Shown in pieces: positions 11,551 through 30,200 of a stretch of 64,000 bases of DNA. The position numbers were made by a program, and so were the translations under genes. Origin of the DNA: Pteria penguin. Its lineage: Eukaryota > Mollusca > Bivalvia > Pterioida > Pteriidae. The notes under the pieces are model-generated. The model ran no database searches, had not been told where the DNA came from, and saw only the letters and a list, made by a program, of their open reading frames with translations. Location of the stretch: contig CM068583.1 in the NCBI GenBank assembly GCA_035048485.1, forward strand, positions 20,745,341 to 20,809,340, in the 5' to 3' direction. Within the stretch, counting starts at the first letter, position 1; every line of letters starts with the position of its first letter.

Positions 11551-11974
11551 AGCCCATAGGAAGTAATTCAAGGGGGGGGGGGGGCAAACTTGTTAAAATA
11601 AATATCAAGAACATAACTGTATAATAATCAATGCAAAATGTTTACCTTACCTTAAAGTTTCCGTTCCGCATGTCATTCACCTACTGTAAACTGTAAACAA
11701 CTAGGGTAGTTGGGTGCATGACGTCATTGTCTCTCAGTAGATTTTATAGTGTATTATTGCAGATACAGAAAACATGTTTGAATTTGGATGTCAATTGTAT
11801 GAGCTACGACGTCGCAAATCTGACAAGAAAATTCACTAGATTCAATTGCTTTGCGGTAATTTCAATTTCCAACTACAATTTTAAAGCATCATACTAAACA
11901 TTCATGATGATGATAAGAATAAGTTAATTAAGCGCTTTTCAAGATTTCTCTAAAAAATATAACTGGGGCCGGGA

Positions 11975-12042
11975 GGGGATATAAAACAATTAAACAACTC
12001 GTTTCATAAATACCGTATGAAATGAAAATTCATTTCAGATCC
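11975..12042. mobile_element. half copy of palindromic element (pair of 44,545-44,683)
   Basis: The segment 'gggatataaaac' followed by 'tcataaataccgtatgaaat' and 'gaaaattcatttcagat' matches the right arm of the full palindrome at 44,619-44,683 almost base for base. The other arm is missing. Confidence 0.75.
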
Positions 12043-12596
12043 TATATATAACGCTTTGAAACTTTGTTCGTTATTTCAGTTGAAAGTATGATGTGTATAT
12101 TGTATTCTTTTTTTTAAAATACAGAAAAAAATAAACATATTTACCTCAATATGACGAGACAAATGGACGAAAAAAAGGGTATTTTCATTTATCTAAATGA
12201 CATGTAGATGACAAACTTGTCTAATTATAGGTCTAATTAATGAAATATATCAAAAGATTAATTAGCTTTGGGGTGTTTTTTAACAATCATTGATAGATTC
12301 TTATTTTCAAACTTTCAAACTAAGAGTAGGCATATGTTTAGCATATGAATTAAAGAAACTTTTCTGGAGAAAAATTAAATAAAGTTCTGCCTGTTGAATT
12401 TTTTGGGGGGCGGGGGGGGGACGTGCAAGGTGCGTACGACCAAATTCGAGCATTTCATGCATCTTGAAAGGATGCTCTTCTGATGTCAAATGTCAAAAAC
12501 GTCTACAGAGCCCTCCCCAGCCCCCCCCCCCCCTCTCCTCAGCCGTATGTCTACCGAGACCAGTTGCACGGTCGGCTGTTTTCCAATGTCAATGCG
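12043..12596. other. intergenic, no gene recognised
   Basis: AT-rich DNA with G- and C-homopolymer runs at about 12,404-12,420 and 12,520-12,535. No exon-like ORF or repeat family was recognised. Confidence 0.5.
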
Positions 12597-12825
12597 ATTG
12601 TTTGATTCTTGTTTTATGACGCACTGATATTTCTGCACTTATGCGGTGACGTGCAACACCCACATGATGTAAAGCACAGAAAATGTTTTCTTTAAAAGTC
12701 ATGTCTACACGGTACCTTGGTTTTTACTGTCTCACCCGAAAGACAGGACAACGACGAGAAACAGGCAAGGATCGAACATTGTCCTTTCGGTCACGAGACA
12801 ATTACCTTACCGACTACACTGACTC
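12597..12825 (-). mobile_element. diverged tRNA-derived SINE copy
   Basis: The SINE landmarks appear in the same order as in copy B: tail-side 'gttttatgacg', 'tgcggtgacg', 'gtttttactgtctcacccgaaagacag', and the head 'gatcgaacattgtcc'. Divergence is high, so it is an old copy. Confidence 0.6.
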
Positions 12826-14029
12826 CCATTCTCCGAGAGTAGACGTACGACTGTAAAGGGACCCCAAATGTACGGTTGACTGTGTCAACGTCAAAGGTTT
12901 CCATGTGATTCCCAGTCGATGGTCATCCGCTGTTTAAATCATTGGAAGAAATAACTCCGCGCCAGTTTCTGCCGAGGTTTCCCCCTTGGGTCCGTTTATC
13001 AGAGTTACTGTTCTTGAGATGGTAATGGTGTGATAGATTTCTATTAGTTGCTGTAGCTGTGCATTTTTACGACAAACTTAATTCACGAATATGTTTAATA
13101 AAGATAAACGACAATGTTCCATTAAACTACATTTCGAGGATCAAGGAACCTTTGCTATAATGTTGGAAGACAGGGAGACAGTTGATAAATTAACTTCAAT
13201 TTCTGTTTAACTCCTACTTGCATCCGTTATCATTAAAAACCCGCCAGATGCGACACTTCTTGAACTAGTCCGAAAATGTCAGACCCAAACATCAGTCAAG
13301 TCTTACGCTTGGGATGTAGGATTAATCTTTAATCCCATCCCGTATTGTTTCAGAGGTAAATAATTATAACATAACAGTTTTACATTATACTTGTACCGGG
13401 TAATATGGTCGTACTTTTGTTGCACTATTCTTTGTTTAGAAAGTCTGGACTAGTTGCATTTCGAATGTTGTTGTTTTGCGGGTAGTATTCAGGACATCGT
13501 AGATCAAGGTCGTTGCTATTCCAGCGAGAGTTATAATTAAAGGTGAACGAACTGGGTGTTCTCAACCGGTACAGTGCAGTGTAAGCCTATCCATTTGTCA
13601 CAAACTTCGTGCATCGTAGAATCTTCAGTCTAATCACTTATATACACTTATCTCTCTACAACCTCACCACGTCTGCATCTACCTGAGACGTTTTTGATAA
13701 CATTCAGGCAAGGAAAAGTGGAAATCGCAAGAAGATGAATTAGAAGGTCATAAACGTTAACAGCGGAAAATATTAATTTAAATGCGATCTAGATAAATAT
13801 AGGAAGCATAGACAGGGTATGGGTGGACTGATTTTTCTACTTAAAAAGAAAATCAACGTTTTGTAAAGCTTAAATTCAATATTCTTGTGCGGTGTAATGA
13901 CATGGAAACTCTGAAAAGGGGCATTTTTCATATGCGTTCTCAAACGTTACGGAGCGCTTTATAATCTAAACATCATATCAAATCGTCAGTTTAATGGCAT
14001 CAAAACGATTTATCTCTTGCATCTCTACA
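12826..14029. other. intergenic, no gene recognised
   Basis: The 1.2 kb were read on both strands and show no coding exon, tandem array or palindrome. Confidence 0.5.
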
Positions 14030-14250
14030 TTGATTGTTGTTTTACGTCACCCTAAGATTATTGTCTATTGTGTCATGTGACCTAAGCTTTAAATCCATCG
14101 GAACGACATCGCCATTTTTTACAAAAATCTTCTTTGCGTGCGGAAATGGACGAGTTGTTACGATTGGCTTTAAATGTCTTATTCGACAAGCCGGAAGTGG
14201 GACTCGAGCCCGGGTCCTTTCTGTCAGAAGACATGTGCCTTATTGTTTGA
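14030..14250 (-). mobile_element. possible old SINE copy
   Basis: It starts with the tail-like 'tgattgttgttttacgtcac' and ends with a head-like 'gggactcgagcccgggtcc' (B-box complement). The body is too diverged to align by eye with the other copies. Confidence 0.35.
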
Positions 14251-14599
14251 ACTGATCTTCACCTTAAGCCCCTGTAACCCTGTCACGAGTTGAGAATACG
14301 GATATGATTATGACTCGCCACAATTGTTCTGATGTCATGCAGGACTCAAACTGTGGCCTTTGTATATCGCAGAAAATGTCTCTTCATATCACCAATGTCC
14401 GGGACAATAAACCGAGAAAATACTTGTCATATTTTGAAATTTGTCTATTTTACACTTAATTAATAACTGGGATTTTTATTTTAGTTTTATTTCATTCACA
14501 GATAAAGTCATGCCATTATGCTATAATGACAATTTATTTGTACGTTTGACAGTGGAATACTTAGTATTTTCTCAGTTTAGGTCCCCGGACCCGGTACTC

Positions 14600-15295
14600 G
14601 GCACGCAGCGACTAGTATTTAAAGGGTCAAAGGCTCAAGTGAGCTATTGTGATCAATCACCGTTCGTCATCTGTCGTCTGCCGTCCGTCCGTCGTTAGCT
14701 TTTCTACATTTTCGACTTTTTCTCCAGAATCACTGCACAGAATTTCACCAAACTTCATAGGAAGTAAGTACTCAAGGTCCTCTACCAAGTTTGTGTTTTT
14801 CGTGCCCATCCGTAATCTAAGATGGCTGCCATTGGCTCTGATTGGTAGACACATTTTCGACTTCTCCAGAACGGCTGCACAGAATTCCACCAAACCATCA
14901 AAGTAAGTACTCAAGGTCCTCTACCAAGTTTGTGTTTTTCGTGCCATTCGTAATCCAAGATGGCCGCCATTGGCTCTGTTTGGTTGACACATTTTCGACT
15001 TCTTCTCCTGAACCGCTGTACAGAATTTCACCAAACCTCGTAGGAAGTAAGTACTCGAGGTCCTCTACCAAGTTTTTGTTTTTGGTGCCGATCCGTAATC
15101 CAAGATGGCCGCCATTGGCTCTGATTGGTTGAGACATTTTGGACTTCTTCAAAACGACTGCACAAAATATCACCAAACCTTATAGAAAGTCTTGTAGAAA
15201 AAAGCAAAATTTTCTACTGAAATGAGCTGTCATTTTATTTTAAATAAGCAATTTGTGCTCAGGTGAGCGATATAGGCCCATTTGGGCCTCTCTCT
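14600..15295. mobile_element. dispersed element built of four 115-128 bp tandem units
   Basis: The units begin 'cattttcgacttcttctcc', run through 'cagaatttcaccaaacc' and 'gtactcaaggtcctctacca', and end 'aagatggccgccattggctc' (14,700-15,190). The array is flanked on the left by 'caaaggctcaagtgagc' and on the right by 'gctcaggtgagcgatat' and 'ggcccatttgggcctctc'. It resembles a multi-copy molluscan element. Overlapping ORFs of 85-96 codons on both strands reflect the unit length and are not genes. Confidence 0.75.
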
Positions 15296-16716
15296 TTTTT
15301 TTTTTTTGTTTGTTACACAAGACCAATACATGTCGCCAAGCTACCGTCCAGAATTCGAACGTGTTGTAGATATATCCTCAGAGTTTTCAGACGCAAATCC
15401 CGGGCCAATATGCCGTCGTCACTCGTACATTTCTTGTGGTCAGAGACGTGTGTCTCTGTCGTGGTAAACTCAGAATTTGATAAGGTCGTATACATCGTTA
15501 CAAATCGACTTAAGTCGCAGAAAGATCTTGAAATTGTTTGTTGAAAACATGTCGTACTCAGATGATAGATCCAAATGGTGACAGTACGACAGGGGCTTTA
15601 GAGCAAACTTTAACCTTGACCACATTTTTGAATAGCGAACGACAAGGTTTTCATAGATAACAAGTATTTTGCTTATGACTACATCATATACTTATATTTT
15701 TGGTTTATTCATTTTATTATTATTATATTTTTGGTAGTGCAGAACGATCCAGGTTCGATTCCCAGTATGTGTCATCATGTCCAAAAGGTTATGACTGAAC
15801 AGTAAAATCGGTAAAACAGATGGATGCTCCCTGAACTGGACCAAACCAGTGGATGACTCCATCAGATAAGATACCCTTATCAATGAATCATAATTTATCA
15901 GGGAGCTTAAGAGTTCGGGTTGCATGCATCTTTTATATGAAGTATGAACATACGCTGATGAAAATCTGCCAATGTTTGCCTTTTATTTTCATTTCAAGTT
16001 CTAGTTACTGAGTAACCTTGACCTATCAGAAATGATTTTGAGTATCCAAAAGTCCATATCCAGAGTTACAATTAACATTTGTATTAAGGCTGATCATTGC
16101 CTTTTCATTGTTCATTGAAATATAAGCGCCCCCCCCCCTATTTTTTTGTATTTAAGGTTCAATTTTCTGCTTGACCTTGACCTTCAGTAGCCTTTGTCAA
16201 AAAGCCGACTTCCTGAGTGGCAGCTGCGTGTAGTCAATCAAATTCTGACGACTGGTTTAAGATATATGGATGCGGACGGCCGGGCAGACACAACAACAAT
16301 TATATACTTCTCAATATGTTTTTAGCAGCTTAAGTATTGCTGAAAGAGACATAGAATCCTAGTCAACTAACCATCTAATATTCTTAATCTCATTCCCACC
16401 CATTATAATTCATCTAGCAAACTTTGTTCTCTTTATACAGATCTTGTCAACAATTAAAACGATGGACAATAGCCAAAATGATGTACTTGAATCAGACAAA
16501 CTGAGACTATGGTAGATTTTACCAAGATACTGAGATGTGTTTGTGAAAGTCTTACATTCTGATGGCATTAATATGCCTAACTGATGCAAATGAACAGATG
16601 GACCAAATACCATATACACTTGTCTCATTTTGAACCGGAGCACAAAGTGTCTCCTAGAAGGTTTACACACAAGACTACATAGAAATCATTATCAAATGAG
16701 AAACACACAGTTATAC
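15296..16716. other. intergenic, no gene recognised
   Basis: A T-rich run at 15,295 is followed by mixed sequence. A B-box-like 'ggttcgattccc' at 15,751-15,762 suggests a SINE head fragment. No exon with plausible splice sites was found. Confidence 0.45.
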
Positions 16717-17982
16717 TTTATTGCACTTATTCAGCATTTACTTTACAGATAAAATGAAATTCAATAAATAACATTTCAAATACCTTATATTCATTATACC
16801 GGTACAATACACTATGATAATACATGGATAAAACACAAACAAATAGAGGATTAGAGGATTGATCATGACATCCATACATTAAGTAGCATATGATTCATTG
16901 ATATACAGCATGTGAAAAGACATCTATATATACAACATCATTATCTGCCTACAAGGAGGCAGTAGACCCAGATGGTTTACTCACTGAAGTATCTCCTGAA
17001 ACATGGGTACACATAAATAAATGCTTTTAAAATGCTTAAAAATATTAACAAAATCTACCAAGCTATTTTATCTACACCTGAATTCTTGCTACACAAAGTA
17101 AGGATTAACTGAGCTACATTTCTACATATATATCGTGATATATTTCTATAGTTTTAAGATATACATCTTTGAAAATAAACCAGATCGGCAAAAAATAAAT
17201 CTCGATAAAATTTCAATTTAACATTTTTACAGCCCCCACTATTCCGTAGCCTAATATTAAATTGTGATGTTTTCACTTTCCTTGATAAAGAAGTAAAACA
17301 TACCTTATATATAAACCTGCAATGATTTGTAACGTTTAATTATGACATTCACTGCAGATGTAAGTCACTGACTTACCCTGAAATTGTAACATCACCTATC
17401 ACTGTCTTTGGTTACCCTAGCAATTTTGATCTTTCAGTAGGGATACATGTAATATTTTCAGCAAACTCCAACTTAAACATGCATGTCATATAACTTGAAG
17501 CAAATCTTAATTCACAATTACTTGAATAATCATGTCATGAAAATCATAATTGAATCAATCAACAAAGAAAACATATTGTACAAAATCAATTCATTTCCTT
17601 AATAAGTCCTCTCAAGCAAAATTTCAAATTACTATTTCCTTGTGTATAAACATTAAACTGTAATTCATCACTAAAATAATATTCATGAAAATGAACTTGC
17701 AATAAATGATCATGATACTTTGGTAAAACAGTGGCAGATGTTCCTATGACTGCATGCACTTACAACCTTCTTTATTACACTTGTATACAGCTGGAACGAG
17801 GTAGCAAAAAAAGGCAATACATAAAACAGCTATGAGTATGACAATGTGCAGAAAAATACTTGTTATTAAGCACCATAAAATGAAAAAGCAATAAAAAAAC
17901 CCCTAAAGGTACAGTACATGAGTATGGAAGTCACTGCAGATTGTCTCTATGGATACAGTGTGTTTGTTTTCTCCATATGAGA
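16717..17982 (-). promoter_or_regulatory. MOSPD1: probable MOSPD1 3' UTR with candidate poly(A) signal
   Basis: Downstream of the MOSPD1 stop (minus strand) lies 1.3 kb of AT-rich, ORF-poor DNA. An AATAAA on the minus strand lies at 16,722-16,717. Other AATAAA-like hexamers occur nearer the stop, so the true end is not fixed. Confidence 0.4.
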
Positions 17983-24797
<6,815 letters not shown>

Positions 24798-24937
24798 CAC
24801 CCCTTCAGCTGTACAAAAAAAAAAACCCATTCACATTAGTATCTGTATAATGTGCAGAATGAAAAGTGATAACCAGATTGAAACTCACTCATAAGCTCCT
24901 CATTTGTATGTTGACAAAACAAATCTGTTGGCCCAAA

Positions 24938-25148
24938 TGATTGATTGATTATTGTTTTATGTCACTTCATGATTATTTCACGTATATGGTGACGGCATCT
25001 GCCTGATGCACGGCATACAAATTTAGACCTTGCAACAGACCCACCCGAAGCATTGAGGGATCTTTTATATGCCATGCCTACCGTGACACGGGACCTCAGT
25101 TTTTACTATCTCATCCGAAAGACAGAACACCGGTGTGCCCAGGGTGGT
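24938..25148 (-). mobile_element. tRNA-derived SINE, copy C (5'-truncated)
   Basis: The body and tail match copies B and F closely ('ggtgacggcatctgcctgatgca', 'agggatcttttatatgccatgcc', 'tctcatccgaaagacagaacac', tail (attg)n). The copy stops at 'ggtgtgcccagggtgg', so the tRNA-like head is missing, as in 5'-truncated retroposition. It lies just upstream of MOSPD1 coding exon 1. Confidence 0.85.
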
Positions 25149-27242
25149 CCAAATGAAAAGCTATTATCAAAACGCAGAAGAGTGACCTACACGTATTCAG
25201 ATCATATGTTCAACAGAGTAAACAAACATGGCTTTCAGTTTATAAAGAAGGTCTGACAGTCTGAGTCATACATGTAATGACCAAAATAGCTCATGCACAT
25301 ACAGACTATCAACATGGTATGCAGAAGGTTCAAGACTTAAATCACAGTCTGACCTTTTTTTTTTAACCCTGTCATTCACAGATTTGGTACAATCACATTA
25401 GGTATTGTTAGTTGGTATAATATTTCCGGCCACATACTATGGGGATATGAATATACAGATTTTGGGTCATTGTATTTATTTCAGTTTCCATGGATGGAAA
25501 CCTCTGGCAGAGGAGGAAAATGGCTGTCATCCATGTAACTCAGTTATTTATATATACATATATGTAGAGTGTTTAATTATGAATTCAAAACAATAAAGAT
25601 GTACAGATCTGGATTAAATACATTTTGTATTGATAATCATATTTGAAATGAGTGTTTTTAATATCCCACTGCTTCAAAGTGAAAGTGAAAACTGTCACAG
25701 AGATGAAAACATTTATTTAAAATACAATTTCTCAACATGTAATGGGTGAAAGACTTGTGAAAGTGAGTATCATATTGATGACAATGACACAAGATTTTTA
25801 TCAATTTGTGTGTGAAATCTTCATCAATTTCATTCACCATGTCTAAATTGGCCATGATCAATATATAAGAGAGGTAACCTAATTCAGTCTCTGATACAGC
25901 AACAAATCAGTAACAGGAGCTACCATCATTACCATGTGAAGAGAAGGATTATTTAGTCTATCACCCTCCACTGTCAAGAGAATGAGGGTTTTCTACAGTC
26001 CTAAATAAACCTATCCAATTAATCACTGAAACATAATTGTTTATATGATGATATATATTGTGATACTGGACACTAATTTTAGTTTTTCATGTGAGAAAAG
26101 GACACAGGGCAAGCCTCCAGTAGAAATTGAATCCAGGAGCTTTCAATCTTAATTAGATTTGTTTTAAATCTTTATCAAGATATCTCATCAGCAAAACTTA
26201 ATTTGATTTTCACATTACTATTACTGATGTCTCCCACAAATTTTTCAAGGTAACTCATCTCCAAAACTATAAATTGTCAAAAAAAATGTTTTGGTGACAA
26301 GTTATTTTGTAATGTGATGGAGACATAAAAGCAACTTTAACACCCTCACTAGTGAGCTATCTTTTCTGGTGATGTGGTTTACCTCGCCCAGCTTTGTTGC
26401 AAATTAAGCAACGTCCACTGTGACTGGATAGGTGACCTGCCAACACATCACAGTAAAATGGGAGGTACCGTCCGTTAGGCAGCGTTTGTGTACTATAAGT
26501 TAGTAACATCAATTGGAGTTATCAACCATATGACGTCACAATAACGTACCATTGTTCTTTACATCATTTTTGAAGGAATATGTTTTATTTCCTCTATAAA
26601 TATTAGGACCGCTGCTAATGGCGGTATCTCCCGTTTGTGAGGAAAATCAGAGACAGTTGTGTGAATCTAAGTTTTGTGGACGAATCATCTTGAAGAATAT
26701 GTGAAAGTGTAAATTTTTGGTGAAAAGTTGACCGGAAAACCCATGACCAATTATGAATGGTAACGAGAGGTCTTTTTTTTTTGGTACATGGTGATGAGTT
26801 GTATTGTTACGAGTTGTCTTGTTAACGAGTTGTCTGGATACCACTAAACATAACCTCCCTGAAAGCACTTCCGTTCATTAAGTATTCATATTGCATTTCC
26901 ACTTTAATACTGAAGTCTGAAGACCACACGATGAAAACAAAGAAATATGTATTGTATATACAAAGTAACAAACTGCCAATATGACTATCAAATGACTCTG
27001 AAAATAACGTAATGGATGCAAAAATCATCCTGCACGATCTCTTAACTTCACTCGTTTACCTCACTAGTCAAAGCTGAATAACAAGAATGATATCATTACT
27101 TAAAATATCAGCTGTTTACTTCGTCTTCTGTTTGTTGTGTTGTGTGACATTCGTCATCACTGAGGTCGAAGGTGAAAGCACACAAATATGCTTCGTCTTC
27201 TTTGTGTTTGATTCTACTCATCATTAATGATAAACTTTAAGC
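25149..27242. other. MOSPD1-ZRSR2 shared upstream region
   Basis: The region is 2.1 kb between the divergent genes. It should hold the promoter(s) and the MOSPD1 5' UTR exon. Minus-strand donor-like sites (for example GAG|GTAAAC near 26,376 and 27,055) are candidates, but none is compelling. No TATA box or CpG-rich block stands out and no other coding exon is seen. Confidence 0.4.
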
Positions 27243-30200
27243 ATGAGATTGACATTGATCACAAAACCGAAAGCCATGCAAGTGAACAACGACGAACAAC
27301 GACTAAATTTAATTGAAGTGTCTCATTCTACAAAATTAAGGTAAGTTCACCACGTCAATTTATAAATTATATGTTGTCTTTGTAAGGGAAGATCTAGATC
27401 GAAATGTCAGATACAGAGCTGCTAGCCTCAAATAGAGGACTGCAGTAGAGAGAATCGACGGGCTATACGCGTCCGCTTTGAATTTTACTTACCCCTCCTT
27501 TTATGTAAGGTCACTGTCTCAGTTGCTCTACGTAGAAACCCGAGGAGTATGGCCATAACAATTGGGGTAAAACTTGGGGCTTATCGTTAGCGTTAATGCA
27601 ACTTTAAGTTCTTCTGTATCAGTTCTAAAGGGGTTTTATTTTAGAATACAATTGGAAATGTGCCAATCTGATTAAAACCACATCTTTATTCCGCTTCTCT
27701 ATTTGTCCCATTGCGTATAAAGATCTTGTGAAATCCCATAAGGGTTCACGTTCTGGTGACCTCTGATGACGTCTCAGTCACCGAAACCGTTGTTTCCCAT
27801 GGCCAATCAGTGACTCGGCTAGGCACGTGATAGTGACGCAATATGTAACAATCACTGTGGGTCATGCCTTGTGGGTCACGCACGCTGTGGATGTTAATTT
27901 CTTCCCAAGGATTTTGTAGCCGATCCACTGATTGGCTGAAAACAGAGTTCACCAGAACGTGACCCCTTATGGGGTTTCACCTTATTTTTATATGCAATGG
28001 AACAAACAGAGAAGCAGAATAAAGATATGGTTTTAATTAGATTGGAAATGTGCAAAACATATGTATTCAAAATTTACTGGTTTGAATGACAAAATATATT
28101 AATTATTCCTTTTTACCAAAATTCCTCCCAGAATATGCATTGCTGTCTATGATAAGGTCTATGGCTTTACACTAAATGTTTTGAATGCTCGTTATCAAAT
28201 ACCTGGATGTTTGACTTTGAGAATGAATATCAGCATCTGTAATTTGAATTCGCTGGAAAAGCATACATATATGTAATGGTTGGGTATCAGCCCATCCCCA
28301 TGGTGAGAGCGTCTACCTTATTGTGGAAGGTTCTAGGTTTGATTCCTGGGTCTGGCCACATCATTTTTTCCTGCTAATTACATTTGGAGTGGTGGCCAGC
28401 CCTCAGGAGTTGCATGTGAGAGTTATGATCTTTGGGTTGAACATTTCTGGTTTCCAGAAACCCCTTGCATGGGAGGAGTGTGACAGATGGGTTTTGGCCC
28501 AGATAGCTCAATGGTCAGAGCCATTGGTAAAAGTGTCCACCGTGATAGAGGAAGGTTCTGGGTTCAATTCCTGGGTCCAGCTACATCTGTTTCTCCTACC
28601 AGTTACAAAAAGATGGAGTCAGCTTAAACACCAAATTTCAACAAACTTAAGTGTTTTTGGACTTGAGTTTTGCTATTTAAGAGTGAAATGTATCTTAAAT
28701 TATCCATTATTGTCATTTGTTTTCATTTCCGCCATAAAAAGGGTGTTTGATGGCATATCAAATTCTTATAACAATGTTGATTCAAAATGGCTTCTCTGTC
28801 CTCTTCTATCTTTTTATCATTAGTAGTAGGACTTTGATACTATACATATAGGTTCATCTTGTCAAGAACTATCTTTTTACATCATAACTTTTGACCATGG
28901 ACTTTGACCTACATGTACATGTCCTTTTCAAAAACTTTAACCCGGACTATATCTTTTGAACCAATAGGGATAGAGCTTTGACACCTGAAATATAGGTTCG
29001 TCATGATGAGTTTTCATTTGATACCATGATTTTTTACCTTGTGACCTTGACTTTGGATTTTTGACTTACTTTAAAAAAAAACTTTGAACTGGACTATATC
29101 TTTTTGAACCAATAGGGGTATGGCTTTGATACTTTAAAACATAATTTCCTCATGACATGAGCTTTCATTTGAGAATGTGACTTTTGACCTTGACCTTTGA
29201 CTTTGACCTACCATTTAAAAACTGAACCTGGACTTTTAACCAATATGAGTACAGATTTGATACTTCACACATAGGTCCCTCATGTCAAGAGCTTTCATTT
29301 GATGCCATGACCTTTAACCTTGAACTTTGACCTACTATTGAAAATTATTAATTAGGGCTATATCTTTTGAACCAATAATGGTAGGACTTTGATACCTCAC
29401 ACATAGATCCCTTGTGTCAAGAGCTTTTATTTGATAACATGACTTGACATTGTGAGCTTGACCTTGGAATTTGACCTACTTTTCAAAAACTTTTGTCTGG
29501 GCTTTTTCTTTTGAAAAATTAGTGATAGGGATTTCATATGTAGATTCATTGTGACCAGAGCTTTCTTCTGGTTAACTTTTGACCTTTACCTCAAACTTGA
29601 CCTTGAATTAAGAAAATATTGAAAATTACATGCTTTCCCTGTGACAATACCCTGCCAGCAATCTATGTTGTCAATGCCGAGTCTTGTTATTTATTTATGT
29701 ATTATTATATTTATTTATATAAATATAATATAAGCTGGTGTGGCCTAGTGGATAAGGTGCTGGAGTCGTGATCGAGAGGTCCCGGTTTTGACTCCTGCCC
29801 TGGGCACACCGGTGTTCAGTCTTTTGGATGAGACAGTAAAAAGCGAGGTCCTGTGTCATGGTAGGCGTGGCACGTAAAAGATCCCTCACTGCTTCGGATG
29901 GGTCAGTTGCAAAGGTCTAAATATGTACACAATGCATCAGGCAGATGCCGTAGTTGTGGCATATTGTTATAGCACATGATATTTTAAATGTGTTATAGCA
30001 CATGTAATTTTTAAACACTAGTTTTCATGTAAAAATTAATTATAACACAGAAACTGAAATAGAATTCAGTAAAATTTTTGAATGGAATATCATTGGCCCT
30101 AATAGTAATATGACAATAATCAAAATAGTGTAGACACCATATACATTTAAGGAATGTTATTTTAAGGCAAGTGGTTTGAGTTTTCTTCAAGTATTAGTCT

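Noticed and set aside
14649..15176. Overlapping 85-96-codon ORFs on both strands
   Set aside because: They mirror each other across tandem units of a dispersed element.
28323..28823. 166-codon ORF
   Set aside because: It runs through two tRNA-like SINE heads and repeat DNA, with no domain and no splice context.
29731..29810. tRNA gene
   Set aside because: A and B boxes are good, but the acceptor and anticodon stems do not pair and a SINE body follows; the same holds for the other heads.
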